Assembly: GCA_964513515.1 (NCBI GenBank)
Contig: CAZEMP010000005.1
Location: 1 to 40,823 of the forward strand
DNA: 40,823 nt
Direction: 5' to 3'
Source of the DNA: Bog-1340 sp964513515
GTDB lineage: Bacteria > Patescibacteriota > Minisyncoccia > Phycocordibacterales > GWA1-40-21
Part shown: positions 1 to 8,998 of the stretch, one piece after another
How positions within the stretch are numbered: position 1 is the first letter of the stretch
Layout of the letters: each line of letters starts with the position of its first letter
Translations under genes and position numbers: made by a program
Notes under the pieces: generated by a model
Databases searched by the model: none
What the model saw: only the letters and a program-made list of their open reading frames with translations
Told to the model about the DNA's origin: nothing

Positions 1-3000
1 TTGCATCAACTACATACGTAATCTCAACTTATGTTCCATATAGTTATGCTTCAACAACATTCCCATCATTCACTTATGCATCAAGTACATATGCACAAGG
101 AACAGGAACAAACGGTAAAGTAGCTAGATGGTCTGGTACAAACACTGTTACAGACGGCATATTACTTGATAATGGATCAGTTGCTGGTATAAACGCAACC
201 TCATCTACAGTAAACTTCAATATACAAGGTACAGCAGGAGCATTTGATCCATTCAATGTAGCTTCATCAAGTGGTACATCATTATTTGTAGTAAAACAAA
301 GTGGAAATATTGGAATTGGTACATCTACTCCAACACAAAAAATACATCTTCAGGACGGTACTTTACTTATAGACAATCCAGCATCTCCAACGTTAACAGG
401 AACAGGCGGAACAACTAGTGGTGCACGAGGAGTCTATGTCAGTGGCAAATATGCTTATGTAGCGGATAGCTCAGGAGGTCTCAGAATATTTGATATTTTT
501 AACCCAGCATCTCCAACATTAACAGCGACATATGATACAACAGGTAATGCATACGGAGTTCATGTTAGTGGAAAATATGCTTATGTAGCCGATTTTGCTT
601 CAGGTTTACAAATAATTGATATTTCTAATCCAAAATCTCCAACATTAACAGCAACATACGATACAGCGGGTAGTGCAATCGATGTTTATGTTAGTGGTAA
701 ATATGCTTATGTGGCGGATAATGGTTCAGATCTTCAAATAATTGATATTTCAAATCCAGCATTTCCAACATTAGCGGGATCATATAATACAACAGGTTTA
801 ATGGAGGGGGTTTATGTTAGTGGTAAATATGCTTATGTGGCGGATGGCACGTCTGGTCTTCAAATAATTGATATTTCAAATCCAGCATCTCCAACATTAA
901 CAGGAACACTTGATACAGGTCTTGCGACTGATGTTTATGTTAGTGGTAAATACGCTTATGTGTCAGATGGCGATTCAGGTCTTCAAATAATTGATATTTC
1001 AAATCCAGCATCTCCAACATTAACAGGAACATATAATACAGCAGGTACAGCATATGATGTTTATGTTAGTGGTAAATACGCTTATGTAGCGGATCATAAT
1101 TCTGGTCTACAAATAATTGATATTTCAAATCCAGCATCCCCAATATTAGCAGGAACATATGATACAACAGGTGTTGCATTTGGAGTTTATGTTAGTGGTA
1201 AATATGCTTATGTAGCAGAGACAGTCGGAGGTGTCCTAATATTTGATATTAAAGGAGCAGATATTCATGCACTTGCAGCTGGTAATATTAGCACCAACGA
1301 TATCACAGTTTATGAAAATATTGATATTGGAAATAGTCTTTATATACGTAACTCTTTGAATGTAGGATCTAATGGAGCAAAGATCGACGGTCAATTAACT
1401 GTTGGAGTATCATCTACAACATTATCAAATCCAATGTCAGCTTATTTCCAAGGTATGGTAGGTATTGGCACAACATCTCCACTAGCAAAATTTGAAGTCT
1501 ATGGTACAGCAGGTAACAATGCTATAGCAAACTTCGCTTCCTCATCAAATGCTTCTGTGCTTTATATTACCGCTAGTGGAAGAGTTGGTATAGGTACAAC
1601 CACTCCAGTATCAGCACTTTCAGTTATCGGAACATCTACAACACAAGGACTTGTAATATCAAACCTTTCAAATAGTTTTCTTGCAATTGATCCAAGTGGT
1701 AATGTAATAGCGACAACATCACCAAGTGGTTCACAATGGACAACGAGTGGATCTGATATTTATTATAATACAGGAAAAGTTGGTATAGGTACTTCAACAC
1801 CTGCTTCTAAACTAGATATATACGGTACTTCATCTGCACCTACCGCTGATTTATTTGCACTTTCTTCTTCAAGCAATGCAAGATTATTTACAATTACAAG
1901 TTCTGGAAGAGTTGGTATAGGAACATCAACCCCATCTGCTCAATTAAGTGTTCTTTCTAGTTCTGTTTCAGGAGCAAGAGAGGTTGCTACTGTTAGTGTG
2001 GGAGATGCAAGAGCTATTTATGTCTCCGGCCGCTATGCTTACATTGCAAATAATAGTGAGGGTACAATCTCAGTAGTTGATGTATCAAATCCATCATTAC
2101 CAATACAAATTGCTACAACCAGTGTTGGTTCGAACCCATTTTCTGTTTATGTCTCCGGTCGTTATGCGTATATAGCCAACTATTCTAGTAGTAGTATCTC
2201 TGTAGTGGATATTTCAAATCCTAAATCACCATTGGAGATTTCTACCACCACTGTTGGTACTAATCCAAATACTATTCATGTCTCTGGTCGCTATGCTTAC
2301 ACGTCTAATTATGGTAGTGGTAATATGTCGATAATAGATATTTCAAATCCATATTCTCCATCATTAATTTCCAGTGTAAATGTTAATGGTAATCCAAGCT
2401 ATATCTATGTATCCGGCCGTTATGCTTATGTAACTGATCAAGCTTCAGATAAACTGTCAATAGTTGATATCTCAAATCCTAATATACCAATAAAGACTGG
2501 CGAAGTTCTCGTCGACAATGCTTTTAATCCACAACCAGTATCTGTTTATGTCTCCGGTCGTTATGCGTATATAGCCGTTTCTAACATTGATAGCATGTCA
2601 GTGATAGATGTATCAAATCCGTCTTCTCCTACATTCGTTGCTAGTACCACCGTTGATGGCCACCCTAACAGTATTTTTGTTTCCGGCCACTATGCTTATT
2701 TGCCTAATAACAGTGGCAACAATATATCAATTGTCGATATCTCAAATCCTTCTTCCCCAACAAAAGTTGCTACTGTTTCTGTTGGTACTGATCCAAGATC
2801 TATTTATGTCTCCGGCCGTTATGCTTATACAGCCAATGGTGATAGCAACAACGTCTCAGCAGTAGATCTTGGAGGAATTGAAACAGGTTCGTTATTTGCA
2901 GGTTCAGCTGAGGCAGGTAATTTACAAGTCAATAACGATGTTATTGTCCAAGGAAACACTCAAATAGGTAGTGGTCTTTCTGTTGGTATCGGGGGTATTT

Positions 3001-4136
3001 ACTCACAAGGAAAATTATCTGTTGGGGTTGGAGTTGCGTCTTCAACATACAATACGATATCTGCATATTTCCAAGGTATGGTTGGTATTGGAACCACATC
3101 TCCACTAGCAAAATTTGAAGTCTATGGTACAGCAGGTAACAATGCTATAGCAAACTTTGCTTCATCAACTAATATCTCAGCTCTATATATAGCAGCGAGC
3201 GGATATGTAGGTATCGGTACAACAACACCAGATCACGTTCTAACTATTCAAGGTACTGGGGCTTCATCAACCTTGATGAGACTTGTTGGTTTCGGTGCAT
3301 CTACACTTATGACAGATGCAGACGGAAATGTAATAGCAGGTTCTGACGAAAGATTGAAAGATATCGAGAGTACTTTTGATAGAGGTTTAGAAGATATAGA
3401 AAAAATTAATCCTATAAACTATAAATGGAAAGTAGAAACCGGTCTTGATAGGGCAAATGTTTATTCAGGATTTTCCGCACAAAATATGCAGCTTGCAATT
3501 CCTGAGGCAGTGAGCACAAGTTCTTCCGGATACTTAAACCTTTCAGACAGACCTATAGTTGCAGCTCTTGTAAATGCTATAAAACAAATTGGATCATTCA
3601 TTTCAAAAATAGAAAGCGGAATAGCATATTTGAAAAATATAGCTATCGAAAAATTAACATTAGGTTCCGTTGAATACCCAGCAGGTATTACTATGTATGA
3701 CAAGACAACAAAACAACCTTATTGCGTGTCTATAAACAATGGCATGATGGTCAATGAGCCAGGCGAATGTCCAGATGTTGTACCTGAAGTAGAGAATACA
3801 GCTTCAGTAGGAAGTTCAGCAGACAATACAAGCAACACAACCCCTACAGTGGAGTCTTCCTCAACTTCATCAGAAAGCACTTCTACAACCACAGTATCGG
3901 AAGAAACAACAGCAACATCATCAGAGTCAACTGATGAAGCTCTATCAACGGAACAAGCATCAACAACAGAGACTACTACAACAACTTCTGAAGTTGTTGT
4001 ATCAGAAGAGACCGCTCCAGCTACTACAGAAGAAACAGTAGCCTCGGAAGTACCGGTAACATCAGAACCTACTGTTACAGAAGAAGTAGTAACAGAACCA
4101 GCACCAGTAGAACCAGCGCTTGCTCCTGCAGAATAA
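1..4136 (+). CDS. Giant secreted adhesin, C-terminal part: two LVIVD beta-propellers, tail-fibre-like repeats, S74 chaperone domain (5' partial)
   Basis: The reading frame is open from the first complete codon at position 3, so the start lies outside the window; about 1377 residues are visible. In order: Ser/Thr-rich linker repeats (TYVPYSYASTTF type), tail-fibre-like VGIGTTSP modules, seven LVIVD-type blades (about 414-1250), more VGIGT modules, seven further blades (about 1975-2870), then SDERLKDI near 3343. That motif is typical of the intramolecular chaperone (peptidase S74) that trimerises phage tail spikes and cleaves itself before the Ser. A small domain with two Cys follows, then a tail of about 120 residues rich in Thr, Ser, Glu and Val. 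No LPXTG motif or C-terminal membrane anchor is visible. The likely role is a trimeric cell-surface or secreted fibre; ligand unknown. It matches the N-terminal fragment at 38906-40823 in module type and sequence. Confidence 0.85.
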   Translation, partial: ASTTYVISTYVPYSYASTTFPSFTYASSTYAQGTGTNGKVARWSGTNTVTDGILLDNGSVAGINATSSTVNFNIQGTAGAFDPFNVASSSGTSLFVVKQSGNIGIGTSTPTQKIHLQDGTLLIDNPASPTLTGTGGTTSGARGVYVSGKYAYVADSSGGLRIFDIFNPASPTLTATYDTTGNAYGVHVSGKYAYVADFASGLQIIDISNPKSPTLTATYDTAGSAIDVYVSGKYAYVADNGSDLQIIDISNPAFPTLAGSYNTTGLMEGVYVSGKYAYVADGTSGLQIIDISNPASPTLTGTLDTGLATDVYVSGKYAYVSDGDSGLQIIDISNPASPTLTGTYNTAGTAYDVYVSGKYAYVADHNSGLQIIDISNPASPILAGTYDTTGVAFGVYVSGKYAYVAETVGGVLIFDIKGADIHALAAGNISTNDITVYENIDIGNSLYIRNSLNVGSNGAKIDGQLTVGVSSTTLSNPMSAYFQGMVGIGTTSPLAKFEVYGTAGNNAIANFASSSNASVLYITASGRVGIGTTTPVSALSVIGTSTTQGLVISNLSNSFLAIDPSGNVIATTSPSGSQWTTSGSDIYYNTGKVGIGTSTPASKLDIYGTSSAPTADLFALSSSSNARLFTITSSGRVGIGTSTPSAQLSVLSSSVSGAREVATVSVGDARAIYVSGRYAYIANNSEGTISVVDVSNPSLPIQIATTSVGSNPFSVYVSGRYAYIANYSSSSISVVDISNPKSPLEISTTTVGTNPNTIHVSGRYAYTSNYGSGNMSIIDISNPYSPSLISSVNVNGNPSYIYVSGRYAYVTDQASDKLSIVDISNPNIPIKTGEVLVDNAFNPQPVSVYVSGRYAYIAVSNIDSMSVIDVSNPSSPTFVASTTVDGHPNSIFVSGHYAYLPNNSGNNISIVDISNPSSPTKVATVSVGTDPRSIYVSGRYAYTANGDSNNVSAVDLGGIETGSLFAGSAEAGNLQVNNDVIVQGNTQIGSGLSVGIGGIYSQGKLSVGVGVASSTYNTISAYFQGMVGIGTTSPLAKFEVYGTAGNNAIANFASSTNISALYIAASGYVGIGTTTPDHVLTIQGTGASSTLMRLVGFGASTLMTDADGNVIAGSDERLKDIESTFDRGLEDIEKINPINYKWKVETGLDRANVYSGFSAQNMQLAIPEAVSTSSSGYLNLSDRPIVAALVNAIKQIGSFISKIESGIAYLKNIAIEKLTLGSVEYPAGITMYDKTTKQPYCVSINNGMMVNEPGECPDVVPEVENTASVGSSADNTSNTTPTVESSSTSSESTSTTTVSEETTATSSESTDEALSTEQASTTETTTTTSEVVVSEETAPATTEETVASEVPVTSEPTVTEEVVTEPAPVEPALAPAE
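414..1250 (+). repeat. Coding repeat block 1: seven LVIVD blades, about 126-nt units
   Basis: Seven tandem copies of a unit of about 42 codons carry the core VSGKYAYVAD followed by LQIIDISNPASPTL. Copies are nearly identical at DNA level, which implies recent duplication or gene conversion. A half-unit before the first full copy (LLIDNPASPTLTG) could supply the strand that closes the seventh blade. Confidence 0.85.
1975..2875 (+). repeat. Coding repeat block 2: seven diverged LVIVD blades
   Basis: Seven units share the core VSGRYAYIAN and SVVDISNP. They are more diverged from each other than block 1 and use Arg where block 1 uses Lys. A second seven-bladed propeller in the same chain is the simplest reading. 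Confidence 0.8.
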
Positions 4137-4186
4137 ACCATGTAGCTTATAGCTGTTAGCTACTAGGTGTTAGAAAATATAAATAT

Positions 4187-4233
4187 AATACACAAGAGCG
4201 GCGCCATAGGCGCCGCTCTTGTGTATTTTTTGA
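4187..4233. terminator. Bidirectional intrinsic terminator between convergent genes
   Basis: A perfect 19-bp stem (4187-4205 with 4209-4227) has a 3-nt loop and is followed by a T run on the plus strand and a moderately T-rich run on the minus strand. It serves the adhesin gene and rpmB. An outer 9-bp inverted repeat (4151-4159 with 4238-4246) extends it. Confidence 0.9.
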
Positions 4234-4270
4234 ATTACTAACAGCTAAAACCTAGAAACTAAAACCTAAT

Positions 4271-4513
4271 TTATATAATCCCCGCTTTCTTTAATGTAGC
4301 AAAAGCACCGTTTTTCTGTATAGTTTTTATAGCTTTTGTTGAAATATTCAAAACAAACGTCTTTTTTAATTCTGGAACATATATTCTTTTCTTTTGAAAG
4401 TTAACATGTTTTCTTACTTTTCCTGTAGGGTTAAATTGAGTAGCACGAGTAGCGTTGCTGTAACCACCACCAACTAAGGAACTCTTTTTTGTTATTGGAC
4501 AAATTTTTGCCAT
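4271..4513 (-). CDS. rpmB: 50S ribosomal protein bL28
   Basis: The 80-residue product starts MAKICPITKKSSLVGGGYSN and continues with RKHVNFQKKRIYVPEL, the bL28 signature. It is a structural protein of the large subunit. Length is normal for the family. The gene stands alone and converges on the adhesin gene across a shared terminator. The start is the only ATG before the conserved N-terminus. No SD is visible; an A-rich stretch precedes the start. Confidence 0.95.
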   Translation of the reverse strand: MAKICPITKKSSLVGGGYSNATRATQFNPTGKVRKHVNFQKKRIYVPELKKTFVLNISTKAIKTIQKNGAFATLKKAGII

Positions 4514-4629
4514 GTTTTTCTTTTAGTTTTATGAATGTTCATGTTATCATAATTTTGTAAAAACGCAATATATTCCACTATTTCTATTTAGGTGGGAATG
4601 ACAGTAAAATTATTTTTTATTTATATATT

Positions 4630-5250
4630 ATGGAGACAGGAGCAATTTTTCAAATACTCATTCTAATATTTTCAGTAATAATCCATGAAATATCTCATGG
4701 TTTTGTAGCATTATATTTTGGTGATAGGACAGCACAATACGAAGGAAGATTGACGCTGAATCCTATGAAGCATTTAGATTGGTTTGGTTCGGTCATCCTA
4801 CCGCTCTTATTGGTTGTAACTAATGCAGGATTTATGATTGGCTGGGCAAAACCTGTTCCATATAATCCGTACAATTTAGTAAAAAGAAACATAGCAGAAC
4901 CTCTTATAGCTTTTGCAGGACCATTTTCAAATTTGTTTGTAGCCTTAGTTTTTGGGTTAATAATCAGAAGTTTATTGTCTTTAGGTTTATATTCCTCACT
5001 TATAAGTATATTTAGTTTTGTTGTTCTTATAAATATAAGCCTTGCTGTATTTAATTTGATACCTATACCACCACTTGATGGTTCAAAAATTCTTTTTGCT
5101 CTACTACCTTTGAAAGCTAGGTATGCATTTCAAGAAGTTTCTGAAAAATATGGACTATTTATAATACTTCTTGTGATAATGTTTTTACCAAATTTTATAT
5201 CTCCGATTATATTTTCACTGTTTAGGCTGATAACAGGAATTAGTTCGTAG
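4630..5250 (+). CDS. Site-2 protease family protein (M50 metallopeptidase)
   Basis: This 206-residue integral membrane protein has HEISH at residues 19-23 (HExxH zinc site, Glu as general base) in the first membrane helix and NLIPIPPLDG near residues 142-151, whose Asp is the third zinc ligand. About five membrane helices are visible. It belongs to the short prokaryotic M50 group without a PDZ domain. Family members cleave membrane-embedded substrates; the substrate here is unknown. It stands alone, divergent from rpmB. TATATT lies directly before the ATG and there is no SD. Confidence 0.88.
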   Translation: METGAIFQILILIFSVIIHEISHGFVALYFGDRTAQYEGRLTLNPMKHLDWFGSVILPLLLVVTNAGFMIGWAKPVPYNPYNLVKRNIAEPLIAFAGPFSNLFVALVFGLIIRSLLSLGLYSSLISIFSFVVLINISLAVFNLIPIPPLDGSKILFALLPLKARYAFQEVSEKYGLFIILLVIMFLPNFISPIIFSLFRLITGISS

Positions 5251-5261
5251 CTACAGTGTGT

Positions 5262-5333
5262 GTCATTCCCGTGCAGACGGGAATCCAGTATTAATCCAAT
5301 TTAACACTAGATTCCCGCCTTCGCGGGAACGAC
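5262..5333. repeat. REP/MITE-like palindromic element
   Basis: Two halves (5262-5297 and its mirror up to 5333) form an imperfect inverted repeat. Each half carries its own hairpin, ATTCCCG...CGGGAAT. The ends read GTCATTCCCG and CGGGAACGAC. Such palindromes are commonly dispersed in bacterial genomes. A partial likeness, GTGGGAATGACAG, occurs near 4591-4603. Confidence 0.6.
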
Positions 5334-5366
5334 AGAAAAAACATTGCTTTTTCTGTCGTTTTATTA
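5328..5366 (+). terminator. Terminator after the site-2 protease gene
   Basis: The 13-bp stem 5328-5340 pairs with 5348-5360 around loop ACATTGC. A-rich and T-rich parts of the stem form the U-tract. The left arm starts inside the palindromic element. Confidence 0.75.
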
Positions 5367-5550
5367 TACTATCTTCTCACATTAGCTACTTGGCTGTACG
5401 CCAATGTTCCGCTCTATAAAAGGCAACTTTTATAAGGCCAGAGTTGAATATTATAACGAGTTGCGGGAATTTTATTACTTTTCAAATCAAAAGTAAGGAT
5501 TTCTGTAGCTTTTTTGTTTGTTAGATTTACTAGAAAAATTATTAATTATA
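5367..5550 (+). promoter_or_regulatory. Leader of the rpsL-rpsG operon, hairpin-rich
   Basis: TTATACTAT near 5363-5371 is a plausible -10. The leader of about 170 nt contains two clear hairpins: TATAAAAG-GCAA-CTTTTATA and TTACTTTT-CAAATC-AAAAGTAA. No coding sequence is supported: an in-frame TTG 33 nt upstream of the rpsL ATG lacks the conserved S12 start. The leader could host ribosomal-protein feedback control, but no known leader family was recognised. Confidence 0.45.
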
Positions 5551-5970
5551 ATGCCTACAATAAACCAATTAATTAAGAAGAATAGAAAAACCGCTAAAAG
5601 AAAGTCAAAAGCTATTGCTTTGACAAGAGGTTTTAATACTTTGGAAAACAGACCTACATATTTAAACTCCCCATTTAAAAGAGGGGTTTGTATAAAGGTT
5701 ACTACAAAGACACCAAAGAAGCCGAACTCTGCTATCAGAAAGATTGCAAGGGTTAGACTTTCAAATGGAATGGAAGTTACCGCATATATTCCAGGTATTG
5801 GACATACATTACAAGAACACTCAGTTGTTTTACTACGTGGAGGAAGAGTTAAAGACCTCGGTCTTAGATATACGATAGTAAGAGGTATGTTAGACGCTAC
5901 TGGAGTAGAAAATAGAAAGAAAGGTCGCAGCCAATACGGTGTGAAAAAGCCTAAGGCAGCAGGAAAGTAA
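5551..5970 (+). CDS. rpsL: 30S ribosomal protein uS12
   Basis: The 139-residue product starts MPTINQLIKKNRKTA. It has the decoding-centre motif TPKKPNSA and the second loop RGGRVKDLGLRY. It shapes the A-site decoding centre. An insert of about 14 residues (around NRPTYLNSP) lies before KRGVC compared with E. coli. The start is set by the universally conserved PTINQL; the frame extends 11 codons upstream without support. It leads the str-type cluster rpsL-rpsG-fusA-tuf. Confidence 0.96.
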   Translation: MPTINQLIKKNRKTAKRKSKAIALTRGFNTLENRPTYLNSPFKRGVCIKVTTKTPKKPNSAIRKIARVRLSNGMEVTAYIPGIGHTLQEHSVVLLRGGRVKDLGLRYTIVRGMLDATGVENRKKGRSQYGVKKPKAAGK

Positions 5971-5984
5971 TTAATTTGAAAAAG

Positions 5985-6030
5985 CGTCGCGCTAAAAGGA
6001 CGGTTGCGCGACGTGATTTCGCCAAATCAC
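5985..6030 (+). promoter_or_regulatory. Two stacked hairpins in the rpsL-rpsG intercistronic region
   Basis: Hairpin 1 pairs 5985-5992 (CGTCGCGC) with 6006-6013 (GCGCGACG) around a 13-nt loop that holds AAAAGGA, the only SD-like sequence. Hairpin 2, GTGATTT-CGCC-AAATCAC (6013-6030), ends directly at the rpsG ATG. In E. coli S7 binds the S12-S7 intercistronic RNA to control its own synthesis, so an equivalent role is plausible. Confidence 0.6.
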
Positions 6031-6501
6031 ATGAGAAGAAAATTAAAAACAAAGAAGGGTTTAAAACCAGATTACAAATATCAGTCTGAAAAAGTTTCAA
6101 AACTTATAAACTATATAATGTATGATGGTAAAAAAAGTACAGCCGAGAGAATTATTTATAACACTCTTGAAATTATAAAAGATAAGGCAAAGGTTAAAAA
6201 TCCTATTGAAATTTTAGAATTAGCTTTAACAAATACGGCTCCAAATATGGAGATTAAGTCAAAAAGAGTTGGGGGAGCAAACTACCAAGTGCCTATTGAA
6301 GTAAGACCAGAAAGAAGAGCTGCACTTTCAATGAAGTGGATTATAGAAGCAGCAAGAAGTAAAAAGGGTTCACCGGTAGCAGAAAGATTGTCTGCAGAAA
6401 TATTAGCAGCATCAAAGAATGAAGGAGAAGCTGTGAAGAAGAGAGAAAATACTCATAAAATGGCAGAAGCTAATAAAGCCTTCGCTCATTTCGCCTGGTA
6501 A
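6031..6501 (+). CDS. rpsG: 30S ribosomal protein uS7
   Basis: The 156-residue product starts MRRKLKTKK and contains KLINYIMYDGKKSTAE, NTAPNMEIKSKRVGGANYQVP and the C-terminal THKMAEANKAFAHFAW. It binds 16S rRNA and nucleates head assembly. The TTG 27 nt upstream is rejected as start because the family begins at MRRK and that codon lies inside hairpin 1. The gene follows rpsL by 60 nt and is probably co-transcribed with it. Confidence 0.95.
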   Translation: MRRKLKTKKGLKPDYKYQSEKVSKLINYIMYDGKKSTAERIIYNTLEIIKDKAKVKNPIEILELALTNTAPNMEIKSKRVGGANYQVPIEVRPERRAALSMKWIIEAARSKKGSPVAERLSAEILAASKNEGEAVKKRENTHKMAEANKAFAHFAW

Positions 6502-6709
6502 ATTTATTAAAATTTTCGCGAACTGCTTTGCTTTAAGAAAAATTTTCTTCTGCGCAGTACAAAACGTACAGCTTAGTCATAAATTTTTCTCACGCCTCGC
6601 ATTTCATCGAAAATATTAATAAATTTCAATTTATTTCGATTTTTTTATTAACATTAATTATTTTAAACGAAGCTAAAAAGCTAAGAAGCTACAAGCTACA
6701 AACTAGTTT
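6502..6709. other. Non-coding spacer between rpsG and fusA
   Basis: AT-rich sequence with no supported ORF. TTTAAGAAAAATTTT is locally self-complementary and short AAGCTA repeats lie just before fusA. No clear terminator or SD is visible. Confidence 0.5.
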
Positions 6710-8863
6710 ATGAAACGAGATTATCCATTAGAAAAAGTAAGAAACTTCGGTATCATCGCTCACATCGATGCCGGAAAAACAACTACATCAGAGAGAATCC
6801 TTTATTACACAGGATCTCAGCACAATATAGGTGAGGTTCATGAGGGAGAAACCACTACTGATTGGATGGAACAGGAAAGAGAGAGAGGTATTACCATTAC
6901 CTCTGCTGCTATTACTTGTTTTTGGAACCCTTCATACATGCCAAAGACGGATACAAGTAAGAAGGTAAGATTTAATATTATCGACACCCCTGGTCACATC
7001 GACTTTACTGCAGAGGTTAAGAGATCTTTGAGAGTTCTTGACGGAGCTGTTGTTGTTTTTGACGGAGTTGCAGGAGTGGAGCCACAATCAGAAACAAACT
7101 GGAGATATGCAGATGAAGGAAAGGTTCCAAGAATTTGTCTCATCAATAAATTAGACAGAACAGGAGGAAGTTTTGAAAGATCATTTCAATCAATTTTGGA
7201 AAGACTTACAAAAAATGCTGTAAGAATGCAACTTCCAATTGGATCTGAAGGAGATTTCAATGGAATAGTAGATCTTATGAGAATGAAAGCATACTATTTT
7301 GAAGGAGAAATGGGAGATATTATAAAAGAAGTAGAAATCCCAGCGGATATGCTCGCGGATGCAAAGAAATATAGACTTGAGCTTGTAGAGAAAATTGCTG
7401 AACAAGATGATAAGCTTATGAATGATTATCTAGAAGGAAAAGAGATTCCAATAGATGAATTAAAAACCGTATTAAGAAAAGCAACTATCGCAAACACAAT
7501 AGTTCCAGTATTTACTGGTTCTGCACTAAAAAATAAAGGTATACAACTTACTCTTGATGCTGTTGTTGAATATCTTCCATCACCACTTGATATTCCACCA
7601 GTAAAAGGAATAGATCCAAGAAATGGAGAAGAAATTACAAGACATGCTACAGACGATGAACCTTTTTGTGCTTTGGCCTTCAAATTACAAAACGATCCAT
7701 TCGTAGGACAGCTAACTTATTTTAGAATTTATTCAGGAAGTATTTCTTCAGGAACTTATATTTACAATTCAACAACCGGAGAAAAGGAAAGACTTGGAAG
7801 AATCGTTAGAATGCACGCAAATGACAGAGAAGAGGTAGAAACTGTTTTTGCAGGAGAAATAGCAGCTGCTGTGGGACTTAAGAATGCAAAAACAAGCCAC
7901 ACTCTTTGTGATGAAAATAACCCAATAATATTGGATCAAATCGTATTCCCAGAACCTGTTATCACACTTCGTATCGAGCCAAAGACAAAAGCTGACCAAG
8001 AAAAAATGGGATTTGCTTTGAAGAAACTTTCAGATGAAGATCCAACATTTAAGATTAAATCAGATCAAGAAACTGGCGAGACAGTTATGGCTGGTATGGG
8101 AGAGCTTCACCTAGAAATTCTTGTAGATAGAATGAAGAGAGAATTCGGAGTTGAAGCAAATGTAGGTAAACCACAAGTTGCATACAAAGAAACTATTACC
8201 GGAGAAGCTGAAAAAGAAGAAAAATATATTAAACAGTCTGGAGGTAAAGGACAATACGGCCATGTTCTTATTAAGATCAAGCCAATGCAACCTTTAGTTG
8301 AGGGGGAAAAAATACCTAAGAACGTTAGTAGATATGACGACTTTGAATTTATCGATTCTATTAAAGGGGGTGTTATTCCAAACGAATTTATTCCTGCTGT
8401 AGAAAAAGGTGTCAAGGAAAGTATGGATAGAGGAGTACTTGCTGGATATAAAATGGTAAATATTTCTTGTGAACTTACTTACGGTTCATATCACGATGTG
8501 GACTCATCAGAAATCGCTTATAAGATTGCAGCTTCTATGGCTTTCCAGGACGCGGCAAAGAGAGCAAGACCTGTAATACTTGAACCTGTGATGAAAGTTG
8601 AAGTTGTTACACCAGAAAAATTCATGGGAGACGTATCAGGAAGTATTAATTCAAGAAGAGGACAAATATTGGAAATGTTTGATCGTGGAATGAACAAGGT
8701 TATAAAAGCCAATGTTCCTCTTGCTGAAATGTTTGGTTACGTTACAACTTTGAGATCTTTATCAGAAGGTAGAGCCTCATCAACAATGGAATTTGGAAGT
8801 TATGAAATAGTTCCGCCAAATGTTGCTAAAGAGATTATTGAAGCACGTGGCACGGCCAAATAA
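6710..8863 (+). CDS. fusA: Elongation factor G
   Basis: This 717-residue translational GTPase catalyses translocation and, with RRF, ribosome recycling. G1 is AHIDAGKT (17-24). Switch I keeps the canonical RGITI (59-63). G3 is DTPGHIDF and G4 is NKLD. Domain IV contains GGKGQYGHV and the C-terminus has RSLSEGRASSTMEF. Length is normal, with a short insert after ITCFW as in many bacteria. The start sits ten residues before the conserved RNFGIIAH. A strong terminator follows, so it is separated from tuf by an unrelated small gene. Confidence 0.97.
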   Translation: MKRDYPLEKVRNFGIIAHIDAGKTTTSERILYYTGSQHNIGEVHEGETTTDWMEQERERGITITSAAITCFWNPSYMPKTDTSKKVRFNIIDTPGHIDFTAEVKRSLRVLDGAVVVFDGVAGVEPQSETNWRYADEGKVPRICLINKLDRTGGSFERSFQSILERLTKNAVRMQLPIGSEGDFNGIVDLMRMKAYYFEGEMGDIIKEVEIPADMLADAKKYRLELVEKIAEQDDKLMNDYLEGKEIPIDELKTVLRKATIANTIVPVFTGSALKNKGIQLTLDAVVEYLPSPLDIPPVKGIDPRNGEEITRHATDDEPFCALAFKLQNDPFVGQLTYFRIYSGSISSGTYIYNSTTGEKERLGRIVRMHANDREEVETVFAGEIAAAVGLKNAKTSHTLCDENNPIILDQIVFPEPVITLRIEPKTKADQEKMGFALKKLSDEDPTFKIKSDQETGETVMAGMGELHLEILVDRMKREFGVEANVGKPQVAYKETITGEAEKEEKYIKQSGGKGQYGHVLIKIKPMQPLVEGEKIPKNVSRYDDFEFIDSIKGGVIPNEFIPAVEKGVKESMDRGVLAGYKMVNISCELTYGSYHDVDSSEIAYKIAASMAFQDAAKRARPVILEPVMKVEVVTPEKFMGDVSGSINSRRGQILEMFDRGMNKVIKANVPLAEMFGYVTTLRSLSEGRASSTMEFGSYEIVPPNVAKEIIEARGTAK

Positions 8864-8884
8864 TTATTTTTAACTGTTAGAAAA

Positions 8885-8920
8885 TACAAAAAACGGCTCG
8901 TAAACGAGCCGTTTTTTGTA
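8885..8920 (+). terminator. fusA terminator
   Basis: A perfect 16-bp stem (8885-8900 with 8905-8920) has loop TAAA and A/T-rich outer parts that give the T run. Confidence 0.92.
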
Positions 8921-8998
8921 TTTAAATATGTGTTTTACAAATTTATTATTCTCATATAGACTACCAAAAGTCGTTACTTCGTTCTTTGGGAGGTGCCT

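Noticed and set aside
414..2875. Regular direct repeats that could be read as a CRISPR array
   Set aside because: Units are 126 nt, in one open frame, and encode LVIVD blades; there are no unique spacers of constant length and no cas genes.
3719..4141. Minus-strand ORF of 140 codons opposite the adhesin tail
   Set aside because: It is the antisense of a Thr/Ser/Glu-rich low-complexity tail; it has no domain, and the sense gene is clear.
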